Origin: Granulicella pectinivorans
GTDB lineage: Bacteria > Acidobacteriota > Terriglobia > Terriglobales > Acidobacteriaceae
Direction: 5' to 3'
NCBI RefSeq assembly: GCF_900114625.1
Contig: NZ_FOZL01000001.1
Span: 4,154,001 to 4,218,000, forward strand
DNA length: 64,000 nucleotides
The notes beneath the pieces were generated by a model. That model was not told where the DNA came from. It saw only the letters and a list, made by a program, of their open reading frames with translations, and did no database searches. The position numbers and the translations under genes were made by a program. Below, piece after piece: positions 17,282 through 26,669 of this stretch (position 1 is the first letter of the stretch; every line of letters starts with the position of its first letter).

Positions 17282-19513
17282 TTAAGACTGCGCAGGATGC
17301 TCACTCATCTCGAACACCAGCTCTCCTCCACCAACAATCTCCTGGTGGAGCAGATACATCCTCTCCAAACGCCTGCCATTCAACGTCACCGAGCGCACAT
17401 AGAACCTCCCGGCCTCCGCACCACGCGCAACGATGTGAAGACGCTCGCCGCCCGCTACATGAACCGTCATCTCGTCGAAGTGCGGCGTCCCAATCGAGTA
17501 CCGCGGCGTCCCTGGCGTCACCGGATAGAACCCCAACGCCGACATCACATACCAGGCGGACATCTGCCCTGCATCGTCATTGCCAATCAGACCGCTCACC
17601 TTGTTCGTGTACAGCCGCGTCATAATGTCGTGGACATGAAGCTGCGTCTTCGCCGCAGCCCCAGCATCGTCGTACAAATACGCAATATGGTGGCTCGGCT
17701 CATTGCCCTGGTCGTAGGTCCCGCTGGCAAACAGCCCATCCAGCTTTTGGATAAAAGCCTCCGGCCCATGCAGCACCGCAATCAGCCCCGGCACGTCCTG
17801 CGGTACGGAGAACGTATCCACATACGGAGTCGACTCGGTGATGTAACTCGCCGTCGCCTTCGGATCGAAAGGAGTCACCCAACTTCCATCCGCGTGCCGT
17901 CCCCGCGCGAATCCCACCGCCGGATCGATGACCTTCCGCCAGTTCCCGGACCGCCCAGCAAACAAGGCAGCATCCTCTTTGTGCCCGAGCGCCGCCGCCA
18001 GCACGCCCACCTCGTAGTCGTCGAACGCATAGTCCAGCGTCCGCGACACCTGTTCGTCCCCATGGAACGCGTACGGCACCCGATCCTCCAGCGGAAGATA
18101 CCCATACTTCAAATACGACGCCAGCGCCCGCCGCCCCCGCCCGTCCTTGTACAGATCCAGGTCTGCGGGATCCTCCATCGCATTCTTCCGCATCAGCGCA
18201 TAAGCCTCCTCAGCATCAAACCCGCGAATCCCCTTCACATAGGCATCCGTCACAATCGCCGCGACATGGTCTCCCGTCATCTCCGCCGTATAGTTGTTCC
18301 ACGCCGGAAAGATCGGCAGAAACCCACCCTGCTCGCCCTTGGCAATCAGCGACCGGATCATCTCCGCATCGCGCTCCGGCTCCACGATCGTCAGCAGCGG
18401 ATGCACCGCGCGATACGTATCCCAGACTGAAAAATCATCGTAGTACGTGAATCCTTTGGCCAGCTCCGTCTGCCCCTTGCCGGCAAACCGCGGATACGTC
18501 CCGCTCCGGTCCGAGACGATCCTCGGCAGCAGCTTCGAGTGGTACATCGCCGTATAAAACACCGTAAGATCCGGCGAGTCCCCTCCGACCTCCACCTGCC
18601 CCAGTGCCTTTTCCCACGCTGCATGGGCCCGCGCTGCGGCTGCATCGAAGTCCCAGTCCGGCATCTCACCCGCAAGGTTGCGCCGGGCCTCCTCCACGCT
18701 GGTAAACGATGTGCCGATCCGCACTCTAACCGTATGATCGGCACCCAGCCCAAACGTGACAAAAGCCCCCGGCGCTCCCGCCGTCGACTCCTGCTCCAGC
18801 GCTCCATCGTGCCTCTGCCCACCCGCCCACGTGCCCCCAACCCGGAACGGCCGGTCGAACTGCACCACCACATACCCGGAAAACCCCGCCGGCTGGTCCG
18901 CTCCCGCATAGATCCGATACGCCGGATTCTCCCCCGTAATCTCCTGCCGCACCGGATCGATCCGCATCGTCCCCTTGCCGAGTCGCAGGTTGCTCTCCAC
19001 CGCTAGCCAGCCCGTCTTCCTCCCCGGCGCGAACCGGAAACGCATCATGCCCGACCGCTCGGACCCTGTAATCTCCGCATGAATCCCGCTATCTGCCAGA
19101 TCCACGGTGTACTGGTAAGGGTGTGCCTGCTCACTCGACCGCGAGAACGCCGACGATCGCTCCGCCGCCTCCAGCTTCGAGCTGTCGTTCAGCGGCATCA
19201 CCGTAAAGCTCCCGTAGTCCTGCGCGCACGATCCGGAGAGAAAATGGCTCCCGCGAAACCCCTGGATGCGCGTATCCCCCGCATAGTACGGCGCCACACA
19301 CTTGATCTCGCCCGCCCGTGTCTGCGGCGTCCAGTGCGTCATGCCGAACGGGACACCCGTAGCCGGGAACGTCTGCCCCTCGGAGGCAGTCCCAATCAGA
19401 ACGTTCACCCGGTCGGCCAGCGACGATGCAGGACGGGTCTCCCTCACCTGGGCCAGGTTCGTAAGAGCGGTGAAGGCGAGCAGAAGGGCGGAGAATCGCG
19501 AGTAGGCTGACAT
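17282..19513 (-). CDS. GH92-family glycosidase (alpha-1,2-mannosidase-like), secreted
   Basis: A 743-residue protein with the hallmarks of glycoside hydrolase family 92, which removes alpha-linked mannose using calcium and an inverting mechanism. Seen are EGQTFPATGVPFGMTHWTPQT near the N-terminus, GFRGSHFLSGSCAQDYGSF, GNEPSHHIAYLYD and GNDDAGQMSAWYVMSALGFYP near the C-terminus. The protein starts MSAYSRFSALLLAFTALTNLAQ, a plausible signal peptide; an upstream in-frame start would add 12 residues and spoil it. The length matches the family. It lies 102 bp after the regulator gene and 216 bp before the TonB receptor, all on one strand. Likely substrates are fungal or plant mannans or N-glycans. 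Confidence 0.93.
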   Translation of the reverse strand: MSAYSRFSALLLAFTALTNLAQVRETRPASSLADRVNVLIGTASEGQTFPATGVPFGMTHWTPQTRAGEIKCVAPYYAGDTRIQGFRGSHFLSGSCAQDYGSFTVMPLNDSSKLEAAERSSAFSRSSEQAHPYQYTVDLADSGIHAEITGSERSGMMRFRFAPGRKTGWLAVESNLRLGKGTMRIDPVRQEITGENPAYRIYAGADQPAGFSGYVVVQFDRPFRVGGTWAGGQRHDGALEQESTAGAPGAFVTFGLGADHTVRVRIGTSFTSVEEARRNLAGEMPDWDFDAAAARAHAAWEKALGQVEVGGDSPDLTVFYTAMYHSKLLPRIVSDRSGTYPRFAGKGQTELAKGFTYYDDFSVWDTYRAVHPLLTIVEPERDAEMIRSLIAKGEQGGFLPIFPAWNNYTAEMTGDHVAAIVTDAYVKGIRGFDAEEAYALMRKNAMEDPADLDLYKDGRGRRALASYLKYGYLPLEDRVPYAFHGDEQVSRTLDYAFDDYEVGVLAAALGHKEDAALFAGRSGNWRKVIDPAVGFARGRHADGSWVTPFDPKATASYITESTPYVDTFSVPQDVPGLIAVLHGPEAFIQKLDGLFASGTYDQGNEPSHHIAYLYDDAGAAAKTQLHVHDIMTRLYTNKVSGLIGNDDAGQMSAWYVMSALGFYPVTPGTPRYSIGTPHFDEMTVHVAGGERLHIVARGAEAGRFYVRSVTLNGRRLERMYLLHQEIVGGGELVFEMSEHPAQS

Positions 19514-19615
19514 GGCGACCCATTGTCGCTGTCGCACAGCACGCCACACCAGTCAGTAACCTGTGGATTTACGTCAGACCTTACATGTTAGAAGTTGCCC
19601 AGGGCCGTCAAGGAT

Positions 19616-20971
19616 TCAGCGCGGATGCCCCCGGAACGCCTTGATCGAAGTGCTCAGCGTCGTACCCTCCAGACGCGACGAAAACAACAGCACCTCAAAG
19701 TAGGGATACTGCCCCGCTGGCATCCTCTGCCGAATCGCCTCGATCCCCGCCGTAGAGGTGATGAACTCACCCGCTGCCCGGGTTCCCTGCGAGTCCGTGC
19801 CCGCGATAATCAGCGTCGAAAGATGATCGTTCAGGTTCGGCACAAACGCCACGACGCTGTACGCATGATCAGGATCGCGAACAATCTCATAGACGCTCTG
19901 TTCCCCAGCTGCGGGTGCCCGGTTGGCAATATACGAGCGGTGCAGCGCAGGGTCATACTCCACAAAGAAATTCAGTTCGTCCTTATACAGTTCCACCCAC
20001 GGATTCGACTCACGACTCCCAATCAGAATCACGTTGTTGTTCTTGATATTCTGCGCCGTATACGCTCGCGCCGAGGCCAGCCGCAGGGCCGGTGAGTGCG
20101 CGTCCAGCGCCATAATCCGCTCCGCAGCCTCAAAATCCCCCACGCTGCCCGTATTCCGGTCCAACACCTGATTCAACGCATCCCGGGTCCCCGCCGGCAG
20201 CCCCGCCTGCTCCGCATAGCTCTTGTATTTGTAGTCGAGATAGTCGTCCAGCGAGATCGGGCGATGCAGCAGGTCTTCGGCCAGCGCATACGACGTGTCG
20301 GCAGTAACGATATCCACCGCATCCCCACTCGAAAAGAACTGCGACCAGAAAGCCGACATATCCGCATTAGCCTGCCACGGACGAAGCTGCATCCGCAGCG
20401 CATGGACCTGCCAGGAAAAGAAGCCGCACCCACCCACCGCCAGCAACAAGGCCGCACCCAACAGCCATGCGAGCGTCGAATCACCCAACCCACGCGTTGA
20501 CCGCCCCCCCTCAGCGGGCGCATCTCCAGAATCAGAACCCGGAGCGGCAAGACCCTCATCCTCCGCCTCTGCCGCGGGCGGTTCCGGAGCAGGAAGCTCC
20601 CTCTCCATCGGCCGTCCGACAAAGGACAACACATAACCGCCCCGAGTAATCTCGACGACGATCTTCTCCTCAGCGCCTTCCTCCTGGAAGTAGTGAGCCA
20701 GCCGCTTCCGCAGCTCCGACACATTCACCCGCACAATATTGTCGATGTTCGTGTCGTAGTCGTCAGGTCGCCCGAAGACGGCGGCGCCGATCTCCTGCTC
20801 GCGAATGTTGGCGCTGCGCGCCTGCATCGACCGCATCCCGAGATACTGCAACAACTCGCGCAGCCGTGCCGATCGCTTCAATTCTTGGCTGTTGACCAGC
20901 CGTCGCAGAAGCTCCTGCGACTCTTCAGGGCTTACCTCTACGCGCTGTACACCGGGAACGACTGTCGACAC
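19616..20971 (-). CDS. Membrane-anchored winged-helix-like transcriptional regulator with periplasmic domain (paralogue 1)
   Basis: This 451-residue protein has three parts. Residues about 13-118 form a DNA-binding-type domain (IREQEIGAAVFGRPDDYD, VRVNVSELRKRLAHYF, ITRGGYVLSF) that resembles the N-terminal winged-helix domain common in Acidobacteria regulators. A Pro/Ala/Glu linker follows, then one membrane helix (residues 166-186). A periplasmic domain of about 260 residues completes it. That domain is shared with 34833-36209 (blocks SxFW, NVILIGSRESNPWVELY, GEQSVYEIVRDPDHAYSVVA). No kinase or receiver domain is seen, so it is probably a one-component sensor of the CadC or ToxR type. It starts 153 bp from the divergent GH115 gene and precedes GH92 and a TonB receptor. 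Ligand and targets are inferred from context only. Confidence 0.75.
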   Translation of the reverse strand: MSTVVPGVQRVEVSPEESQELLRRLVNSQELKRSARLRELLQYLGMRSMQARSANIREQEIGAAVFGRPDDYDTNIDNIVRVNVSELRKRLAHYFQEEGAEEKIVVEITRGGYVLSFVGRPMERELPAPEPPAAEAEDEGLAAPGSDSGDAPAEGGRSTRGLGDSTLAWLLGAALLLAVGGCGFFSWQVHALRMQLRPWQANADMSAFWSQFFSSGDAVDIVTADTSYALAEDLLHRPISLDDYLDYKYKSYAEQAGLPAGTRDALNQVLDRNTGSVGDFEAAERIMALDAHSPALRLASARAYTAQNIKNNNVILIGSRESNPWVELYKDELNFFVEYDPALHRSYIANRAPAAGEQSVYEIVRDPDHAYSVVAFVPNLNDHLSTLIIAGTDSQGTRAAGEFITSTAGIEAIRQRMPAGQYPYFEVLLFSSRLEGTTLSTSIKAFRGHPR

Positions 20972-21046
20972 GATCTCTCCGCTGGGCTACCTTAAAACGA
21001 AACCGTCCAAACGCACCTCTCATCCTGGCGTCATCCAGACAGAACA

Positions 21047-21064
21047 TTCCTTCGATTATAGGAA
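21047..21064. promoter_or_regulatory. Inverted repeat in the regulator/GH115 divergent promoter region
   Basis: TTCCT (21047-21051) and AGGAA (21060-21064) are inverted around 8 bp, inside the 153-bp gap between the regulator gene and the GH115 gene. TATTCT (21073-21078) just to the right could be a -10 box for GH115. The position suits an operator for the adjacent regulator, but the repeat is short. Confidence 0.35.
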
Positions 21065-21124
21065 GCTGTACATATTCTAAGGACACAATCTGGCATCCAC
21101 CCTCCATGCCATGAAGGAATCATC

Positions 21125-23800
21125 ATGCATCATCGTTTTTTCGCGATCCTCGCGATTCTAGCCGTCTCGCTCATCCCCATCCACGGCCAGACGTCAACCA
21201 GCCTCTACGCTCCAAGACCGGCACTGCGAGTCGGCACCATCCCCACGCGGGATTCCTTTCCGCTCGTCGCCCACGGCCACGCCGCCGCCATCTATCTTGC
21301 CCCCCAGGACGATGCCCAGCTCAGCGCTACGGTCACCGCCTTCGCCTCCGACGTCGCTCGCGTCACCGGCATCCAGCCCCGCATCGTCCACTCGCTCGAA
21401 GGCCCCCTTCCCGCTTCGCTCCTCATCGTCGGCATCATAGACCGCTCCCCCGCCATGCGCCGCCTGCAGGCCTCCGGCACACTCGGCCTCTCCGCCCTCT
21501 CCGGCCAGTGGGAGTCCGCCATCACCACCGTCGCCGACCACCCCCTTCCCGGCGTTCGCCGCGCCCTCATCGTCGCCGGCAGCGACCGGCGCGGTGCGGC
21601 CTTCGCCCTCTTCACTCTCTCCCGCCAGATGGGCGTCTCCCCCTGGAACTGGTGGGCCGATGTCCCCGTCCCTCACCACGAAGCCGTCTACGTCACCGCC
21701 AGCCACATCGTGCAACCACCTCCCTCCGTCCAATACCGTGGCATCTTCCTCAACGATGAAGACTGGGGTCTGCGCCCCTGGGCAGCGACGAAGATGGACC
21801 CAAACCTCCGCAACATCGGCCCCAACACCTACAACCGCATCTTCGAGCTCCTACTCCGCCTGCATGCCAACTCCCTCTGGCCGGCCATGCACCCCGGAAC
21901 CCTGCCCTTCAACGCCGTCCCGGAGAACGCCCAACTCGCCGACCGCTGGGGCATCGTCATGGGCTCCTCACACTCCGAGGCCCTACTCCGCAACAACGTC
22001 GGCGAATGGAACGAAAAGACCGACGGCCCCTGGAACTATCAGCGCAACAAACAGGCGATGGATGCCTACTGGGACAAACGCCTCGCCCAGAACGGACGCT
22101 ATGAAAACTTCTACACCGTCGGCCTCCGCGGCGTACACGACACCGGCCTCGAAGCCACCGGCGACGACCAGGTCAAGGCCCGCCTCGTCGAACAGGCCAT
22201 CTCCGACCAGCGCGCCCTCCTCGCGCGACGGGTCGACCCCCACCTGGGCAAGATTCCGCAGGTCATCTGGCTCTACAAGGAGTCGCTCGAGCTCTATCGC
22301 GCTGGCATGCAGGTCCCACCCGATGTCACCCTCGGCTGGACGGACGACAACTACGGCTACCTCCGCCAGCTCCCCACGACCGCCGAGCAGCAGCGCCCCG
22401 GCGGCTCCGGCGTCTACTACCACGTCTCCTACTGGGGCTTCCCCCACGACCATCTCTGGCTCTCGACCACGCCACCCGCCCTCATCCGCGAGGAGATGAC
22501 TAAGGCCTACGACCACAAAGCCCGCCGTTACTGGATCCTCAACGTCGGCGACCTTAAACCAGCTGAAATCGACATCGACTATTTCATGCAGCTCGCGTGG
22601 GATGAGCCCGCGGTCTCAGCCCTCACCCAGCAGGAGTTCCTGCGCCAGTGGTTCGCCGAGCAGTTCCCCACGATCGACGCCTCCGCGACCGCCCAACTCA
22701 TGCAGCGCTTTTACCAGTTGAACTTCATCCGTAAACCTGAATTCATGGGCTTCAACGGCTACAACGACGACATCCGACGCACCGCCTTCAACCCTCTGGC
22801 CTGGGGCAGCTCCACGCTCGGCCAGAATGGCGACCGTCTCGCCGCCTGGTCCAGCCTCCGCCAGCAGGAAACCGCCCTTGCCAGCTCCGTGCCGCCAGCC
22901 TCCGCCAACGCCTTCTTCGAGCTCGTCGGCTACCCCGTCGAGGCGGCCGCCGCCCAGAATGAAAAGTTCCTCGACACCGATCAAACCTACCTCGACGCGT
23001 CGCTCCATAACCAACCCGCCCTTCAGGCCGCGGCAGCCCGCGCGCACGCCGCCTACGACACCATCCAGTCCCTGACAGTTCGCTACAACACCCTCGAAGG
23101 GGGCAAATGGGCAGGCATGATGTCCTCCTCGCCCCGCAACCGGCACGTATTCGAGATGCCCGCCACCGCCACCCCAGCCGACGCCGCCATCCCCCTCCCA
23201 GCATCCTGGCAGGCAGCGCCACCCCAGCCAATCGCCCCGTGCTGCCAAGGCTTCTTCGAAGACAACGCCACCGTCTCCATCTCGGCCGCACACTTCACTC
23301 GCAAACAAGATGGATCAGCCTCCCACTGGAACATCCTCTCCGAACTCGGAATCTCCGGCAGCTCTGTCGTCTACGGCTCACCTGGCCGGCTCGCCAACGC
23401 GCTCGCCTCGACCTCAACCCAGCCCTGGCTTGACTACGAGTTCACCACCATCTCCCACGGCCCAGCCACTCTTTCCGTCTACCTCCTCCCCACCTTCCCG
23501 CTCGACGCCGCCCATCGCCTGCGCTTCGCCGCCGCCCTCGACGGTCAATCACCCACGCCCCTCGACGCCGGAGCCACCGGCGAATGGCACGAAGACACCG
23601 CCCCCGTCTGGGCAGCGAATGTCCTCCGCAACGCCGCCGTCGTCACCCTTCCCCTCGGCAACCTCACCCCGGGTCGTCACACCCTTCGTCTCCTCTATGT
23701 CGATCCCGGTGTCGTCTTCGAGCATCTCGTGGTCACATTCCCGGGAGCTCCACCCGCCTATCCCGTTCCCCCCGAAACCGGCCATCCAGGCACCCCATAA
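21125..23800 (+). CDS. GH115-family glycoside hydrolase (xylan alpha-1,2-glucuronidase type)
   Basis: An 891-residue secreted protein, close to the usual size of GH115, which removes (4-O-methyl-)glucuronic acid from glucuronoxylan. A signal peptide (MHHRFFAILAILAVSLIPIHGQ) is followed by an N-terminal domain. The catalytic region carries the family marks YRGIFLNDEDWGLRPW, LLRLHANSLWPAMHPG, GSSHSEALLRNN, WTDDNYGYLRQLP and YYHVSYWGFPHDHLWL. The C-terminal part (residues 680-890) looks like the beta-rich module of the family. AAGGA 6 nt before the ATG supports the start. It diverges from the membrane-anchored regulator. Its coding strand is extremely C-rich at third positions, which creates long false reading frames on both strands. 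Confidence 0.92.
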   Translation: MHHRFFAILAILAVSLIPIHGQTSTSLYAPRPALRVGTIPTRDSFPLVAHGHAAAIYLAPQDDAQLSATVTAFASDVARVTGIQPRIVHSLEGPLPASLLIVGIIDRSPAMRRLQASGTLGLSALSGQWESAITTVADHPLPGVRRALIVAGSDRRGAAFALFTLSRQMGVSPWNWWADVPVPHHEAVYVTASHIVQPPPSVQYRGIFLNDEDWGLRPWAATKMDPNLRNIGPNTYNRIFELLLRLHANSLWPAMHPGTLPFNAVPENAQLADRWGIVMGSSHSEALLRNNVGEWNEKTDGPWNYQRNKQAMDAYWDKRLAQNGRYENFYTVGLRGVHDTGLEATGDDQVKARLVEQAISDQRALLARRVDPHLGKIPQVIWLYKESLELYRAGMQVPPDVTLGWTDDNYGYLRQLPTTAEQQRPGGSGVYYHVSYWGFPHDHLWLSTTPPALIREEMTKAYDHKARRYWILNVGDLKPAEIDIDYFMQLAWDEPAVSALTQQEFLRQWFAEQFPTIDASATAQLMQRFYQLNFIRKPEFMGFNGYNDDIRRTAFNPLAWGSSTLGQNGDRLAAWSSLRQQETALASSVPPASANAFFELVGYPVEAAAAQNEKFLDTDQTYLDASLHNQPALQAAAARAHAAYDTIQSLTVRYNTLEGGKWAGMMSSSPRNRHVFEMPATATPADAAIPLPASWQAAPPQPIAPCCQGFFEDNATVSISAAHFTRKQDGSASHWNILSELGISGSSVVYGSPGRLANALASTSTQPWLDYEFTTISHGPATLSVYLLPTFPLDAAHRLRFAAALDGQSPTPLDAGATGEWHEDTAPVWAANVLRNAAVVTLPLGNLTPGRHTLRLLYVDPGVVFEHLVVTFPGAPPAYPVPPETGHPGTP

Positions 23801-23813
23801 CCCGGAGCTCCGT

Positions 23814-26669
23814 TCACCCCACGCGAAACTCCCCGTACCCATCCGCGTGCGCGGAAAGATACCCCTCCACCGCCTCTCCCCCCATGGGGCGTGAGAAGTA
23901 GTACCCCTGCGCCCTCGTGCAACCAAGGCTGAGCAGTAACTCACTCTGCGCCTCGGTCTCCACGCCCTCCGCGATCACCGCCAACCCCAGCGTCTTGATC
24001 AGGTGCACCATTGCACTCAGAAAGTCTCTGGACTTCGCCGAGCCCGCGATATCCCGCACGAAGCTCCGGTCGATCTTCACCAGATCGACCGGCAGCTTTT
24101 GCAGGTACGCCAGCGACGAATACCCTGTCCCGAAGTCGTCCACCGAGACGCCGAATCCAAAATTCCTCAGGTCGCGCAGGGTGTCCACGGCCAGATCGCG
24201 CATCAACACACTCTCCGTCACCTCGATCGAAATCGCCTTCGGATCGAGAGAATACTCCCGCGATATCTCTGCGAGATAGGCGACAAAGTCGGGCGAGATC
24301 AACTGCGGCGCGGCGACGTTCACATGAATCGTCAGCCTTCCGCCAAGGGAAACCGACCAATGTTTCAAAGCCTTCGCGGCCTCCCTCACGACCCATCGGC
24401 CGATCGGCAGAATCAATCCGGTCTCCTCAGCGATCGGAATAAAATCGACCGGCGGAACCACACCATGCTGCGGATGATGCCATCGGATCAACGCCTCGAA
24501 CCCATAGAGCGACTGGTCGGAGAGAGAGACGATCGGCTGATAAACCAACCGAAATTCATCCCCCTCCAGTGCGCGATAGAGATCCTGCTCCAGTTCCAGC
24601 TTTGCGGTCGATGCGTCCTGGGTCAGCTTATCGAAGGAGATCGAGCGGTTGCGGCCCGAACGCTTGGCGAGATGCATCGCCGTATCCGCCGCCTGCAGCA
24701 GCTCCTCTTCCCCCCCATGTGAGGAATGAGCGACCCCAAGACTGGCGGTCGCGCGGAATGGCCGTCCATGCACCTGGAACGGGGTAGCAAGCGCTTCGGC
24801 AATCTCAACAACGATCGTATCGACTTCTTCGGCGGTCATTCCGCTGCAGAACATCGCAAACTCATCGCCGCCCAACCGCGCTAGCAAAACATCGTTCACA
24901 ATAAAACGGGAAAGCCGCCGTGCGACTTGAATCAACAGATCGTCTCCTGCAGCATGCCCAAAGGCCTCATTGATGCGCTTGAATCGATCGAGACCGATCA
25001 GGATCACGGCGGCCGGATAGAGATCCGAACGTTGCTTCCACTCTCTCAGCTTGTCTTGGAAATGGCGGCGGTTCGGCAGGAGCGTAAGAACGTCCACCAG
25101 GCTCGACCGCGAAAGAAGGCTCTCGGCCTGAGTCATGATGAAGGCCGAGAGCGCTCGCTTGAGTTCGCTCACGGCCTCCAGGTCGACGGGCTCCCATGGA
25201 AGCGAATGCAGTTCCACCAGCCGCTTCCATACATCGAACGACTTCCTCGGTGAGATCCGGCCCGTCTGGGCATTGATCTGCACCGCCTTTTCGGGATTCC
25301 CGCCCCACTTCACCGTTCGCACCACCTCGGGACGGAACCAGAGGATGCCATCGCTCGGGCTGCCGAGAATCGACATCAGCAGAACCCCGCTGGCGACGTC
25401 ACGCAAACGTTCGAACTCGGGCAAAGCCTTCGCCAGGGAGTCGAGTGAAAAGTGTTTATCCGTGCTCAGCGCGCGCAACTCGCTCATGACAATCAGGCAG
25501 TCGTCCAGGGCTGGCGTAGCTCCAAGGCAAAGGTTTTTCCCGTCGAAACACAACAGAGCGCCGCTCGCGCCAACCAATTCCAGGACGGAGTTCTCAGCAG
25601 CAGCCAGACCATCCGCAATCGATCCATGACGCTGAAACGATTCCGCGATATGGCTTACCATCTGCTTTCTGCGATTCGTGTCGTTGGAAAAATCCTGTTC
25701 GATGGCCTGGCGCAACATGAAAGAAATAATCTGGCTCAGGAGATCGCAACTGCTCCGCAACGCGGGTGATGGAAGTTTCGGATCGCGATGATGGCATACA
25801 AAGAGCCCCCACAACTGCTCATCCACGATCAGCGAAAGCGTCAACGTAGCGCTCACGCCCATATTCTTCAGATACTCCACATGAATCGGCGACATACTGC
25901 GCAGGTCGCAGAAAGTCATATCCAGAGGCGGAGGATCGCTTCCGGGCACGACATGCGCCAGCAAAGGCACGGGAACATAATCCACATCACACAGCACTCG
26001 AATCCTCTGCAACAGATAGAGCTTGCGCGCCTGCGCCGGAATGTCGGAGGCAGGATAGTGAAGGTCGAGATACGGATCCATCGCCGCGTCACAGTCCTCC
26101 GCTACCACATGGCCATTTCCATCCTCGTTGAAGCGATAGACCATCACGCGATCGTAGTTCGTCAACTGCCGCAGTTGATGCGCCGCCGCCTTCAGCAGAT
26201 GCTCCAGATTGCAGGCAGCGCGCATCGAGTCGATCACCATCTGAGCGCGCGCCGGAAGCTTCTCGTCGTCTTCAACGGACTCTACTCGTTGCACCTCCAG
26301 ATACAACAGTCCGTTCAAATGGCGGATGTCGAAGTGACACAATTCGCCGTCCTCGATCGGCAGCGTGACAAAACGATGGGTCTCCGGAAGAATCAGTCCG
26401 CGATCGTCACGACGAACAATCTGCTCCGCAATCACGGATCCAAGGCACGCGGTGATCGGCCTGCCAAGAATGGAGGCGGCGGACATCCCGAGCAGCCCGT
26501 CAGAATTTGCGCTGACGTAACGCACGATCATATCCGGCAGACCGGCAACGATCAGCACACCATGAGGCTGAATCGACCCGGGAATATGAATCGGTTCCCT
26601 CTCACAATTCGACAGGTCCACTGGATAATTCGATTGAACGTCAATGGGACTTCCAGTCACATCGCTCAA
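23814..26669 (-). CDS. bphP: Bacteriophytochrome with GGDEF and EAL output domains
   Basis: A red/far-red photoreceptor fused to c-di-GMP enzymes. In order: PAS with the biliverdin-binding Cys22 (NCEREPIHIPG), GAF with PASDIP (206-211) and His263, PHY with the tongue motif PRKSF (474-478), GGDEF with intact GGDEF at 600-604, and EAL with EAL at 725-727. The EAL catalytic set is also present (NV, EVTES, DDFGTGYSS, KIDRSF, AEGVE), so both cyclase and phosphodiesterase activity are possible. No RxxD inhibition site is seen before GGDEF. The start is taken as the TTG at 26669, which overlaps the heme oxygenase TGA as TTGA and follows GGAGGAGG; the frame is open a further 33 nt upstream. Length 951 residues. 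Confidence 0.95.
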   Translation of the reverse strand: MSDVTGSPIDVQSNYPVDLSNCEREPIHIPGSIQPHGVLIVAGLPDMIVRYVSANSDGLLGMSAASILGRPITACLGSVIAEQIVRRDDRGLILPETHRFVTLPIEDGELCHFDIRHLNGLLYLEVQRVESVEDDEKLPARAQMVIDSMRAACNLEHLLKAAAHQLRQLTNYDRVMVYRFNEDGNGHVVAEDCDAAMDPYLDLHYPASDIPAQARKLYLLQRIRVLCDVDYVPVPLLAHVVPGSDPPPLDMTFCDLRSMSPIHVEYLKNMGVSATLTLSLIVDEQLWGLFVCHHRDPKLPSPALRSSCDLLSQIISFMLRQAIEQDFSNDTNRRKQMVSHIAESFQRHGSIADGLAAAENSVLELVGASGALLCFDGKNLCLGATPALDDCLIVMSELRALSTDKHFSLDSLAKALPEFERLRDVASGVLLMSILGSPSDGILWFRPEVVRTVKWGGNPEKAVQINAQTGRISPRKSFDVWKRLVELHSLPWEPVDLEAVSELKRALSAFIMTQAESLLSRSSLVDVLTLLPNRRHFQDKLREWKQRSDLYPAAVILIGLDRFKRINEAFGHAAGDDLLIQVARRLSRFIVNDVLLARLGGDEFAMFCSGMTAEEVDTIVVEIAEALATPFQVHGRPFRATASLGVAHSSHGGEEELLQAADTAMHLAKRSGRNRSISFDKLTQDASTAKLELEQDLYRALEGDEFRLVYQPIVSLSDQSLYGFEALIRWHHPQHGVVPPVDFIPIAEETGLILPIGRWVVREAAKALKHWSVSLGGRLTIHVNVAAPQLISPDFVAYLAEISREYSLDPKAISIEVTESVLMRDLAVDTLRDLRNFGFGVSVDDFGTGYSSLAYLQKLPVDLVKIDRSFVRDIAGSAKSRDFLSAMVHLIKTLGLAVIAEGVETEAQSELLLSLGCTRAQGYYFSRPMGGEAVEGYLSAHADGYGEFRVG

